From Ostrinia nubilalis (lineage: Eukaryota; Arthropoda; Insecta; Lepidoptera; Crambidae): a stretch of DNA of 64,000 nucleotides. The translations under genes were made by a program, and so were the position numbers. Positions within the stretch are counted from its first letter, which is position 1; each line of letters begins with the position of its first letter. Below are positions 1-11,500 of this stretch, in pieces. The notes beneath the pieces are model-generated. The model worked only from the letters and a program-made list of their open reading frames with translations. It ran no database searches and was not told the origin of the DNA. Location of the stretch: assembly GCF_963855985.1 (NCBI RefSeq), contig NC_087106.1:4013001-4077000 (forward strand), given 5' to 3'.

Positions 1-1656
1 CTTTCGGTTGCACTGTAGTTACGTTCATTCTTATTAAGTGATCTACTAATATATGCAATAGGATGGTCATTCCCGTCTACTGTCTGGGTTAGCATACCAC
101 CTATGCCGTAACTTGACGCATCGCAATGAACAGAAAAGGGCTTCTCAAAATCTGGGCATGCTAAAACTGGAGCAGAGACCAAACAATTTTTTAAAGATTC
201 AAAAGCCTCTTGTGCAGCTGGGTTCCACAAAAATTTAGTCTTAGTAGTAACTGGTGAGGGCATTCAAAGGCGCAGCAATGGATGCAAAATTCCGGATGAA
301 CCGACGGTACCAAGAACAAGTGCCAATAAACATTTTAACCTCTTTCGAAGTTTTTGGTACCGGGAAATCAAGAATTGCACGCACTTTGTCTGGGTCTGTC
401 CTCAAACCATACTCATCAACGATGTACCCTAAATATTTCAGCGACTGTCTAAAAAATTTACTTTTTTCGAAGTTAATCGTCAAATTTGCACTTTGGATAC
501 GTTGGTGCAGTCGCTGTAGTAATAATAAGTGCGTATTGAAGTCCTCTGCAACTATTATGACGTCATCAACGTAACAAAAGATCATTCCTTTAGTTATGTC
601 ACTACAAAAAGGCGTTCCGAACAACATGTCCATCAATCTTTGCTGACGAGCAGGTGCTCCGCAAAGACCAAATGGCATTACCTTAAATTTGAACAAGCCT
701 CTCCCTGGAACAGTGAAACTAGTTTTCTCTTGTGACTGTTCGTCTAATTTAATTTGCCAGAAACTAGATTTAAAATCCACAGAACTGATGTACTTAGCAT
801 TTCTAAGGCTGTCTAAAATTTGAGGTATGTACGGGATAGCGTAAGCATCACCTTTAGTGACTGCATTAAGTTTACGGCAGTCTAAACAAAATCGCCATGA
901 ACCGTCAGATTTAGGAACCATAAGTACGGGATTATTCCACGGACTTTCACTAGGTGTAATAACATCTAGCTCCAGCATCTTATCTACCTCCTTATGTAAC
1001 TCCTTAGACTTCTCAGGTGACATGGGATATGGCCTACACTTAATCGGTGAAGCTTCGCCTGTGTTTATTGTGTGCTCAATAAGATCCGTCCTACCTAAGC
1101 CCTTGCTTTCAAAAGAAACACTATGAAACTGTTTGATCATCCTGTCTGCCAATTCACGTTGTTCCAAGTTTAAGTTTTCAAAAGACTGAATAAAATTGAT
1201 AGGCTTGTCAATGTTCGATGAAGTTTTAAGAAAATTTTTAGGTGCCTCTACGTAACAAATATTTTGAAAAATCTCTGGCATTAATTTAAAATTTTTCCAA
1301 AAGTCTACTCCTAAAATGACATCAGAGACAATTGAAGGAATGACATAAAATGTAATTACCTTTGTGACGTCCTTAAATGTAATAGGTAATGTGATGGTTC
1401 CTATAGTGCTACAGAAAGACCCATCAGCAACAGTAACCGTTGATGCACACGACTCATCCAAAGAGTAACCCAGATCAATGAAACGTTGGTGTGCTCCGTT
1501 ACCAATAATTGAAATTGCAGCTCCAGAATCCAATAGTCCGCAAACAGTCATGTCTAAAATGTTCACGTTCAAATATGGCCGAACATCATTTATATTAGGT
1601 TTAAACAAAACCGAAGTAACGTTGTTGTTTTTGAAATAAGAATCAACAATGTCCAA
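1..1656 (-). pseudogene. pol: Gypsy pol, protease and reverse transcriptase, frameshifted
   Basis: The open frame 241-1656 encodes an aspartic protease with the active-site triad DSGA (LLDSGAAISIIG, about residues 41-52) and a reverse transcriptase with the YVDD box (FCYVDDVIIV). It runs on to the thumb and RNase H linker (KMFIGTCSWYRRFI). The frame then hits a stop at 241. Homology clearly resumes in another frame in 1-240, where the start of the RNase H domain (FSVHCDAS) can be read, so there is a small indel near position 250. Integrase would lie outside the window. This copy cannot make a full Pol. Confidence 0.8.
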
Positions 1657-1715
1657 CCATTGTTTATTTTCAGAAGGTTCGACATCTTCTGAAATAACAT
1701 TACTTCGGTTACCTG

Positions 1716-2963
1716 CTAGTTTTTTGAATTGGTAGCACTCTTACACTTAGCACAATTTTTAGTAGTGTACCCTACTTCACCACACTTAAAACATAACAAC
1801 CGTTTATCCGTACAGTATTTTGTACTATGTGTATTTGCCTTACACTTCAAACATAAGAGTTTTTTGTTAGAAGTTGGTTTACTGTCAGAAAAGGGTGGTT
1901 GTGTGACAGCAGTAACAGGCTTTGGTGATTTACCCTTGTAAGTGTACTCTGGATTCATACACGGCTGTTTAGATGGTTCATTGAAGGTACTAGTTTGCTG
2001 ACGTCTTACTTCAATTTTACGACATTTATCCTTGAGGTCAGCAACAGTGTCGAAGTCGTGTAAAGCTAACAATTCAGCATAGATAGGCCTAATATTATGT
2101 AACAAGATCTCAATCTTATCTTGTTCAGAAAATGGCCGTTTCAAACGCGAAAACATTCCATTCATGATAGCAAAATAAATGTGGGTAGGTTCATCCTGAC
2201 CTTGTGTACGAGAACGAATTTCTCCTATTAACCTATAGTCATAATCTGCAGGTGCAAACTCCTCAACCAATAATTCACTTAGTTCCTTCCACGACGAGAC
2301 CTGATCTTTGACACCTCTATACCATAAAAGTGTTTGATCATGGAAAAAACAAAACGCCGACTTAAATAAAACACTATCAGAAACACCAAAAGCCGTCGCG
2401 CGTTCATTAACTAATTCCAAAAAGGAATGCACACTGGAATCAACTGAAAACTTTATGTTCCAATTTAAAATATTAACCTTCGATGACTGGTCCACAACAA
2501 CAGTTTCCCTACAATCGTCTGACTGTAAATTGGAACTAGATTCCCCATCTGACTTGTTTGTGACGAAGCCTTCTAAAACTGAAAGGCACATGTTCAACTT
2601 CTGTTTTAAACTAGCATGAATAGCTGCGTCAACAGATTCCTTACACGCTGCTAGCCTATCCAGTCGGTGAAGCAAGTGGCAATACAAAGCCTTCGAACGA
2701 GTCAGCTGATACCGCTCCTTAGTCTTCTTGAAATTATCTAAATGTGATTGTAATTCCTTTAACTTGCCAGAAATATTGGGCAATTCCACACTAGGTTTAA
2801 GTTCTTCATCAATAATTTCCTCAGGACTAAACTCAGAACACAATGACTTAAGTTGTTTTTTCATTTTGGGAACTGTATCTTCCGGAGACTCAGATCGAAC
2901 AGTTATCTCATAAATAAGTTCGTCGCGTAATAATGAATGGTAGTAAACCGTTTTGGTATCCAT
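1716..2963 (-). CDS. gag: Gypsy gag polyprotein (capsid/nucleocapsid)
   Basis: This is a 415-codon open frame starting at the ATG at 2963. The N-terminal half is charged and helical. A retrotransposon-type capsid region follows, with WxxLxxLLxxEFxP-like spacing around residues 220-260. Two zinc-knuckle motifs lie near the C-terminus: the first is a proper CX2CX4HX4C (CLKCKANTHSTKYC), while the second reads CFKCGEVGYTTKNC and has tyrosine where histidine belongs. Gag would form the virus-like particle that packages element RNA. The pol frame begins about 60 bases downstream and is separate. The frame is uninterrupted, unlike pol. Confidence is high that this is gag; the clade within gypsy is not determined. 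Confidence 0.85.
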   Translation of the reverse strand: MDTKTVYYHSLLRDELIYEITVRSESPEDTVPKMKKQLKSLCSEFSPEEIIDEELKPSVELPNISGKLKELQSHLDNFKKTKERYQLTRSKALYCHLLHRLDRLAACKESVDAAIHASLKQKLNMCLSVLEGFVTNKSDGESSSNLQSDDCRETVVVDQSSKVNILNWNIKFSVDSSVHSFLELVNERATAFGVSDSVLFKSAFCFFHDQTLLWYRGVKDQVSSWKELSELLVEEFAPADYDYRLIGEIRSRTQGQDEPTHIYFAIMNGMFSRLKRPFSEQDKIEILLHNIRPIYAELLALHDFDTVADLKDKCRKIEVRRQQTSTFNEPSKQPCMNPEYTYKGKSPKPVTAVTQPPFSDSKPTSNKKLLCLKCKANTHSTKYCTDKRLLCFKCGEVGYTTKNCAKCKSATNSKN

Positions 2964-3757
2964 TGTAAAAAGCTATGTGTAAAATAAACTAAGTGGCAAA
3001 AATATTATTTAAAAATTTTTGAATGAAAATGAATTTAAATTGTCAAATTTGTTGAGAATGGCACCTTACAAGATTGGATAAAACCTCTCACTTATGTTCT
3101 AAAACACACAATAACAACAATAATGTTATTGTTTAAAAAAATACAAGTAATAAACAAGTATGTAAATAATTACCAAAAAAAACAATGTACTAGGTAACTT
3201 CAAATTAATGTTATATGTCCGCAGTGACACAAAGGAAATTGTTACCTTAGTACAAAATAACAGGTAAATAGGTACTTTGTTATCCTATTACATAAACTAA
3301 TTTTAAATTTCAACAAAAGTGTTTGTCCTTGAAAAATTAATTAAAATTAAAGTAAGTAACGGGTTATATGTTTACATAAAGAAACACAAAAGCAGTGTAG
3401 GTATACTAAATTGATAACCTAACAATAAAAATGTTACTTACTTGTCCCAACTATAAAACAAGTTTCAACTCAACAAAATAACCAAACATTATGTAGTTCC
3501 TCATAAATAAGAGTAAGTACGCTCTGTTATAAATAGGTTATAAGTTTATGTTGTTAACAAAATGTGGGCCACAAAAATAAAATACAGGACAAACACAACA
3601 CACAACATGAGAAATTCCCTAATTACAATAATAAAATAACTAAATAAAAGTGTATGAGAGGATAGTCAGCAAACAATGTCGCTTCTTTTATTAACCATCC
3701 ACCCATAAACCTTTTACAAAAAGGGTGGCAATAATAAACACCAAAGAGGGGCGCCAC
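2964..3757 (-). other. Gypsy untranslated leader
   Basis: AT-rich stretch between the LTR and the gag start codon. No open frame of note on either strand; a leader carrying packaging signals is expected here. Confidence 0.5.
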
Positions 3758-3944
3758 TGCAAGAAAGGATTTTTTTCCTGGCGGCTTGGTGACTGGAATT
3801 GAACCGCCACCGGTGCAGACAGAGAAGATGGTGAATTGTCTGCACGTGGAAAAGAGGTTGTCCGGCTTGCAGAAATTTATATAAGTTACCGTTCCTTGTG
3901 TGAAATTAGAAAATGTAAATAAAACAGCTCCCTCTCAATTGACA
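3758..3944 (-). repeat. 5' LTR of the gypsy element, with adjacent primer-binding site
   Basis: On the minus strand the block starts TGTCAATTGAGAGG and ends TTTCTTGCA, so it is bounded by TG...CA. It contains a TATATAA box near 3880-3890. One base after its end is TGGCGCC (3750-3756), a typical tRNA primer-binding start. The 187 bp length suits a compact gypsy LTR. The boundaries are inferred because the partner LTR is not in the window. Confidence 0.55.
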
Positions 3945-4199
3945 CAATTTATTTTTATCTCGTATGCTCCTATATAGTTAACAATTACGATATTATAATA
4001 ACTACTGTAATAGTGCCAATCTCAAGGGATTCAGGGTCGTTAATTAGGTTCGGTTTGGTGAATATTATTGCCACTACAAATTTCTTAAAACTCAGCCTAA
4101 ATATTAAAAGACTCTACTAGTTAAGATAACTGCGCGATGTCAGGTCGGAAAGACTCCTACTTGAAGGATGGAAAAGTGGGTACCTTGGAAGCCATGCGG

Positions 4200-4666
4200 T
4201 TATAAGCCGTTACCCTGAACGTTCCTCTCTTCTTCCGGGGTCCTACGGGTCTCGCACACTTTTAGGTTACAAGCAGCGTCCTCCACGGCCTCAAGCGCGC
4301 AGTGCCAGGTGAAGCTCTTGCATCTCTTTGACAGGTAAGCGTTCAAACTCTTGCAGAGACAGAGGTTTGATGACAAGGAGGAAATGCGAAGAGATCAGCA
4401 GTTCAGAAAGGAGTAATAATTATAGAAATCAATATGAAATATTGAAATATCTAAAATATGAAATGTAAAATCGTAAAATATGAAATTTGAAAATCCCACA
4501 TCTGAAACGAAAAACACGAGTGTCAGGATCACATGTGGAACGTGGCATTAGGTTATGAAAAAACCCGCAATGGGAAAGAAATACTTACGAAGACCGTTCG
4601 CTAATCTGAGCTTCACTCACAGTCTTCAGCATCCCAATACCCTCATCCGAACAGGATTTAGGGAAT
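4200..4666 (-). CDS. Possible two extra 3' exons of BLTP3 (alternative C-terminus)
   Basis: Candidate exon 4589-4666 (acceptor CTTTCAGAG, donor TC|GTAAGT) reads FPKSCSDEGIGMLKTVSEAQ, then ISERS. Candidate exon 4200-4347 (acceptor CTCTGCAAGAG) reads LNAYLSKRCKSFTWHCALEA and ends VQGNGL, then TAA at 4200-4202. If joined to exon 26 through the phase 2 donor at 5242, both stay open and would lengthen the protein by about 74 residues. A poly(A) signal AATAAA lies near 3950. Against this, both joins need the second AG of an AGAG acceptor, and I know no family similarity for the segment. It may instead be an alternative end or chance. Confidence 0.4.
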
Positions 4667-5237
4667 CTCTGAAAGAAACGATCACATGAAATAACCACGT
4701 ACTGGAATACGAAAAATATCAATCACGAAAAATAAATAAATTCTCCGACGGGAACTTACCTCATGTGTGTTATTTTTATTTATTCATCAAGAAATTATCG
4801 TGGATGCATTTTGCACCACCCGATTTGAAATAAAAGGAATTACATTCCCGAAAATAATCAAATTGCGGTTGCGCACGATCGACAAATTCCTAAGTGATTT
4901 GACAGCTCCACTGACAGCCGCTCTGTCATAGACATCGCGATACGTTTCGTTTCGCCGTTTGAAAAAGTAAATACTGTACTAATAAAACCATGATGAAAAC
5001 AATTTCCAGAACACTGAAAATATTCTATTTGAAAAATAGAATAATCAATATAAAAACACTAGGAAATGTTTCATCAAAGTATATTTCAATTAACTGAGCA
5101 AAAAGCGCCATCTATTGCAAATTAATTCTAAATCACGCCAATAGATGTCGCTAGTGGTATCCAAAATCAGAATATTGAGAAGAAATATTAATTTGTGAAA
5201 AAACAGCAAACTGCAACGCTACAATATCATCATACAC

Positions 5238-5552
5238 TCACGCTCTAAGCTCCCTGTTATCCTCAGCGATCCTCGCCAGCGTAGCCAACCTTTTCCTCAG
5301 CTCCTCATTCTCTCTGCTCAGACTATCTATCTTCTCTCTGGCCTCATCTAACTCCGGCTGTGGTTGGGGCGTGGCCGGTGACGCAACAGTCGAAGGCGTG
5401 GAAATGGGCGGGCCCAGTCTGACCACGCCCGCCGTGTCTCTGGTCAAGCGGAGGGTGGTGAGGTCTATGTCTAAAGGCTGAGGTGGGGGGGAGGATATCG
5501 AGCGGTTAGGACGGTCTTCTACAAGATGGAGCTTCACGTTTTCTATTAGAAC
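5238..5552 (-). CDS. BLTP3 exon 26, C-terminal coiled coil
   Basis: Acceptor CCTTTTCCAG, phase 0. Reads VLIENVKLHLVEDRPNR, a Pro-rich linker, then a heptad stretch KIDSLSRENEELRKRLATLA. A TGA at 5238-5240 ends the frame (DNRELRA), but the same bases form a strong donor, GAGC|GTGAGT, after 5242 in phase 2, so transcription may continue to the exons at 4589 and 4200. Confidence 0.88.
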   Translation of the reverse strand, partial: VLIENVKLHLVEDRPNRSISSPPPQPLDIDLTTLRLTRDTAGVVRLGPPISTPSTVASPATPQPQPELDEAREKIDSLSRENEELRKRLATLARIAEDNRELRA

Positions 5553-8500
5553 CTGGAAAAGGGTGCAAGCATACGGTGTCAGTGTCTGAAAAAAATCGTT
5601 TTAAATGAGTTTTTAAAATCTAAGTTGCTCTAAAGAACTTTAAGGAGCCTAACCTATAGGTAGCACGAAAAAAACTTTGAAGACATAATTGACGCCAAAC
5701 ATCAGACATTTTATATCTTACTAATATTATAAACGCGAAAGTTTGGATGTTTGTTACTCTTTCACGCAAAAACTACTGAACGAATTTTGATGAAACTTTA
5801 CAGTATTATTGTTTATAGCCCAGAATAACATATAGCCTATAATTTATGACGATCTGTGAAAGAAGACTAAATTTCACGCGGGCAAAAGCTAGTTTTTTAT
5901 AATTTCATTGATATACCCAGGACCGGTCGTTATGGATATCCTTGAGAGGCGCCTTTGTCCAGCAGTGGACGCCATTTGGTTGAACGAAGACGAAGAAAAC
6001 TAGGTGTCAGTCACATGATTAACACGAATCTAACGACACCTCTCAAGCTGAAATCGCTGAGTCATTTAAGCTAAAGAGCATGCCAAAGAAATATGCATGC
6101 CATGTGACATAACCCTCCTTGGCGTAGTCGGGTAAAAACCCAAGAATATCGGTGCTTACCTCTAAAGGCATGGGAGGCACCACGACCTCATCCTCTATGA
6201 ACTCTGAGAGAGCTAGGGCTGTGCTCATATTGAGGGCCAGGCTGAGTTCCCTCACGCGGGCTTCTAACAACTCTTCGAACGGCGCTAGCGTCGGGGTTTC
6301 ACCCTGTATAATAGAAACAGAGGATAGTGTTCAAATTCGATTGAATCTGAAGAGTAGTTTCTAGCTTTTTTTTACACCATGCTCGTATAGATCGTGTCAT
6401 CCACGACGACGCGCCCCATTATTCTTCCGCTAATGTTAGTTTTATCGGTACACGCTAAATTATCCACGAGTGCACATGCACACTACAATAATGATGCTCG
6501 GATCGAACTTCCCGCACCTCGTGCTTCCCTCGACCAAAAATTTGTGGGGTGCGTCTTCGTGGATGACACGATCTATACAGGACAGAATTGCATTTGTATA
6601 ACGCATCCTATACTATTATACTTGTATTTTGTAGCACTAATTACAAACTTGATTATTTCACGGCACGGGCACTGTGGTTGAATGAATTCAGCCGACTGCC
6701 GGCGAAAAAGGAGAGTGATGGTAATTAAGTCAAGGTAACAAATAACATTTGAGGAAGCCAAATTAATTAACATTATGCTGTTTAATTAATAGTTCGTGAC
6801 CCTGCTCATAAATTGTTGTGTCCCCTAGCCTTATGTTAGGGGAAACTGAGTACGGTTGTAACAGGGTACGGTTGTGGTGACAAGTCAAATGTTATCGAAC
6901 AATGCTCGGTAGGTGAGGGGTACAATGAGAAGGGCATACGGGCGACTAGTAAATACAACCTTATTTGTTTTATCGTCCGTATACCCTAAAACATTCGAGT
7001 TGTTACAACCGTACCCTGTTACAACCGTACTCAGTCTCCCCTACCTGTTGCTATGCTCTTGGCAGCTGCGTCCGAGACATGCTGACGGCCAAATTGGGAG
7101 TGCTGAGCGCATCTCTAGCTGATTTCAGATCAAGTCTGCGCTCGTTGAAAAGTAGTTCCAGATTGCTAGTGACATTCTGTACTTCATAGTGTCCCCAAGC
7201 CTCAGTTATCTGTTCCTGTGCTCTCTGTAACTGCGTCTGAGATCCTTACAGTCACATTAGGAGTGCTGAGCGCAGCTCTATGCTGGCTCAAGATACATCT
7301 TGGCTCGCATCTAAAACTGCTTCCAGATTGATAGTGACATTAAGCTCTTTATACTACTGAAGGTATCCTTTTTTACCCTAGTCTTAGCTACCTGTTCCTG
7401 TGCCCTCGGCAGCTGCAGCCGGCTCCGACCAAGCGCGCGCTCGCATCCAGAACTTGTAGAACAAGTTCTGGATGCGGTTGAGAACATTCTGGACTTCACA
7501 GTGTCCCCAAGTCCAAGGTTACCTGTTCCTGGCAGCTGTCTCCGAGACATCCATGTGGTCGGATTGGGAGTGCTAGCTAAGCGCATCCCTTCATAGTGTG
7601 ACTGGCTAGTTGACTCACATCACATCTAGGCTCGGATTGAGAACTAATTCCAGATTGCTAGTGACATTCTGTACTTCATAGTGTCCCCTAGCCTTAGTTA
7701 CCTATTCCTGGATGCGGTTGAGAACATTATGGACTTCACAGTGTCCCCAAGTCCAAGGTTACCTGGCGCGCGCTCGCATCGAGAACTTGTTCTAGAGCGG
7801 TAGAGAACATTCTGGACAACATAGTGTCCCCTAGCACATTCTAATACTGGGTAGTCAATGCGAAAAAACGCTCAACGGTTGGAATGTGCAGGTGTCAAAA
7901 TGTCCATAAGGACCGGCTGTTAGTGTGGCAAAAAGTATGAACGTCGAAATGAGCAATGGTTAAAATGATCTGAAGTTAAAATGTCTTCGGGTTTATTTGA
8001 ACAAGTGTCTTATTGTATAATAGCTAACGTGAACACGTGTTTAAATGCATCAAGGTAAAAATGTCTAAAAAAACTTTATTGACTAGACTACAAGAACATT
8101 GAACATTTTGACATTTAATTTTATTAATTTATTCATGAGCACAATATATCAGTTGATCATTTTATCTATCACACCTTTTGTTGTACTTGTATTTTGTAAC
8201 CATTTGTCACTAAACCATTGTAACCATGGTAACAATGTACATTTTGGCACTGGGACCTTTTGACGTTCATACTTTCTGCCACACTAACAACCGGTCCGTA
8301 TGGACATTTTGACACCTGCACATTCCAACCGTTGAGCGTTTTTTCGCATTGACTACCCACTCCCAGAATGCCCTAGCATTAGTTACCTGTGCTCTTTGCA
8401 GCTGAGTCTGAGATCCTTACAGTCACATTAGGAGTGCTGTGCTCATCCTTGACTGATTCTAATCACGCTTAGCAAGGCTCGCACCGAGAACTACTTCTAG

Positions 8501-11500
8501 AGCGGCAGAGAACATTCTGGACTTCATAGTGTCCCCTAGCCTTAGTTACCTATTCCTGTGCCCTCGGCAGCTGTGTCAACATCCTTGCATCCGAATTGGG
8601 AGTGTCAAGCGCATTCCTGACTGACAGGTTGACTCATATCATGTCTAGCCTCGCATCTAGAACTGGTTACTGATTGGAAGTGGATTCAGCACTACTTAAG
8701 TGTCCCCTAGCCTTAGTTACCTGTTCCTGAGCCCTCGGCAGCTGCGTGCGCGCCATCCTCGCGGCCACGTTGGGCGTGCCCCTGGCGCCGAGCTCGTCGC
8801 AGCCCAGCGCGGGCTCCGACCACGCGCGCGCTCGCATCGAGAACTTGTTCTAGAGCGGTAGATAACGTTCAGCACTTTGTTTTGGTGGATTTTTACAAGA
8901 TTTCCACCGTTAGATTGAGACGTGTTTATGGAGAATTAGAATTCGCATACGAAGTTGCACGAATATGAAATCTGTCTATTCGTAGTTAGTATTAGAATTG
9001 GAATTTTAATTCTTGTAAATACGTCTTTTAGGCCAATGATCGACCGAAACTTTTTGTCCTTCATCTTTATAAGTAGTCGTATCTTATAGCACAGCAACTT
9101 TTGATATAGTCAGATTTTATTGAGTGAGCTTTAAGTCGATCATTAGCAGATGTTGTCAAAAGGTTTAATTCTTGTTTATAAATTACATAATTAAACGATG
9201 TACTTTTTGTGTATAGGTACAATTAAGACGCTTTGTAAGATAAACCTTCGTTTGATGAAAAGATTTTGTTTAAAAATACATCGTCTATTTCATACCTCTA
9301 GGCGTATGTGTGTATTATTTTCACTAAGTTCTTAGGTATTTAATCACTTTACATGATTCACTACTTCCAAATATTTTCCAATGTACTTTATTCACACTAC
9401 ATCACCTATTTAGATTTTAGAGCCTTGTGTTAGTAATATTTGGTTAATATTGCATTAAAAATGTATTCTTATTTTAGTATAATATTTAAAATGTGTTAAA
9501 TAATATTTAGAAATAGAGATTCAAGTAAAAAGAGATACAGAGACACTGATCTCAAAAGCATGATGTGGTGGTTTACGTTACGTCATTGTTTTAACTATAC
9601 TTTAATCATAAAATTAAATACGGAATTATTGTATTCTTTAGAATTTCTATCATGCTTTTGGGACCAAAGTTGTTTCTGAATATAGCATAATATTTTACAA
9701 AGCTAAATAACTGGGTAGGTCTATTATTATTACAAGTGCAGTTAGTCTAATAATGCAATGAGATGACGATGATTTCACAAACATGCATTACTCCCGCGAA
9801 AAATATTAGATTTTCAAACTAAAGTGACCTTTCTTAATATTTATTTGACTATAGAGAATTTAGGGAGAGTTGCATCATCTTACAATACCCGGTGTTTTTT
9901 GGAGTTTGAAAGACTTTTGACGTTTATTATGGTTTATTAAGTAAGATGGTGCAACCCTGCCTTCAATAATAGAACGTGGTTACAGAAAGACCACTTTTAA
10001 ACATGTGAATAACGTTGTGTTAGTTTGTATGTTTTGTGATATTTTGCGATGTTTTTCTTTGATTCTAAATCACTACATCTAATTTAAAATTTTCTATATT
10101 TCATTTTCAACTTTATTTCAATTTCGTCTACTCACATTTCGGACTGCGAATTTTCATTCATTCAACAATCCTAAACATGCTTTTTATATTAAACAAGGGG
10201 ATCTAATTTTGTAGCATTTTAGCGTTTTAATAATTTAATAAATGACTTATTGTCATCATCTAGCTATGTCATGCTAATCATGTCTATTGTGAGATTTGTG
10301 TGAACATGTCGAAAATGCGAATGGCATAATTTGAGGCACTGCAGTTTTGTATACACTATATGGGTTCATTGGTTTTTTAAATACATAAGATTTCCAAAAC
10401 CTTCACAGCTCATAGCTTTGTTATTGCATAGAACTCTCTGGTGGAGGTCGCGGGAAGTCCCTGGATGCGGGCAGCGCAGGACCGGTCGTTATAGAAATCC
10501 TTGGAGGAGGCCTTTGTCCTTCCCCACGGGGACGCAAAGTTAGTAGGGGCAGCCGAGTAAATAACAGCATACAAAAAGTATTTAAGTATGATAATATGGA
10601 CGTTGTCTTGTACCTATAGTACAAGCTTTGCTTATTTGGGGACTAAAGGCGCAGTGTAAAATGTCCAAGGATATTATTTTAATAAGTAAAACATGGCACT
10701 ATGGAATTTGTAGTGTGCAATTGTATTCCCAAAGTGAGCACTAAATATTCACATAAACTATTATTGTAAACATTTTCCAAAAACCGCCAGTCCATAGAAT
10801 TTTTGCAATTTGTTTGCCCAATTCCCACTTTCAGACACATGTGTAGTGCGGGTAGTGTCGCATGCGGTTAGTCAAGCGTGTACTGTACCTGTGTGAGCGT
10901 CAGATGGCGTTAGTTTCGCTAGAGTTTACATTAGATAGCGTTCAAGCGGTTATAGGGTGCTGCTGCAAGATTACGTAAGTTACAGGGTATTTTAATGTTC
11001 ACAAGGAACTGTAAAGTTGTTTTGGATTATTTGACACCAATTTTGAGACTTTTAAGTATAGAAAACATATTTTATGGACAAAATGTTAGTAGCTATGTTT
11101 TGCAATGTAAAAATTCTTGTAAACGTTAACATTTACGTTTTATTTGATATTTGCCACTGAACTTACTAATTTTAATGTAATTTTGTAATTCAACTTTTGA
11201 GACTTTACCACTTTTCTAAGAGTTTCTATTTTTTTTTAAACATATTATGTTATCATCTGCTTTGAAATTGACCAATAGCAGTCGTTACTTTATCAGTGTC
11301 AGTAAGTCTCTCAACCGTGTCAAAAAACCAATCACAAAATAGATCAGCCAGCCCATTTCACCTAGCAGCAACACCCGTGAGTCGCACAAACCCCCTTGGC
11401 TACGTAACGCTACTTGTCTACTGCGCACGCGTACCTTGAGACGGGTCTGCGTCGATAGCCGAGCGGGCGCCAGAACACATACAACAGTTAGGGACAGCGC

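Larger units (their letters stand above)
1..3944 (-). mobile_element. Ty3/gypsy LTR retrotransposon, 5' portion, decayed
   Basis: Read on the minus strand: an LTR (3758-3944), a primer-binding site, a leader of about 790 bases, gag (1716-2963) and the first part of pol (1656 to the window edge). The rest of pol and the 3' LTR lie outside the window, so target duplication and LTR divergence cannot be checked. The element lies just beyond the 3' end of the BLTP3 gene and in the same orientation. Confidence 0.85.

Noticed and set aside
7311..7586. 91-codon minus-strand frame containing RSRLQLPRAQEQVA
   Set aside because: A decayed exon 24 copy with flanking intron, not a separate gene.
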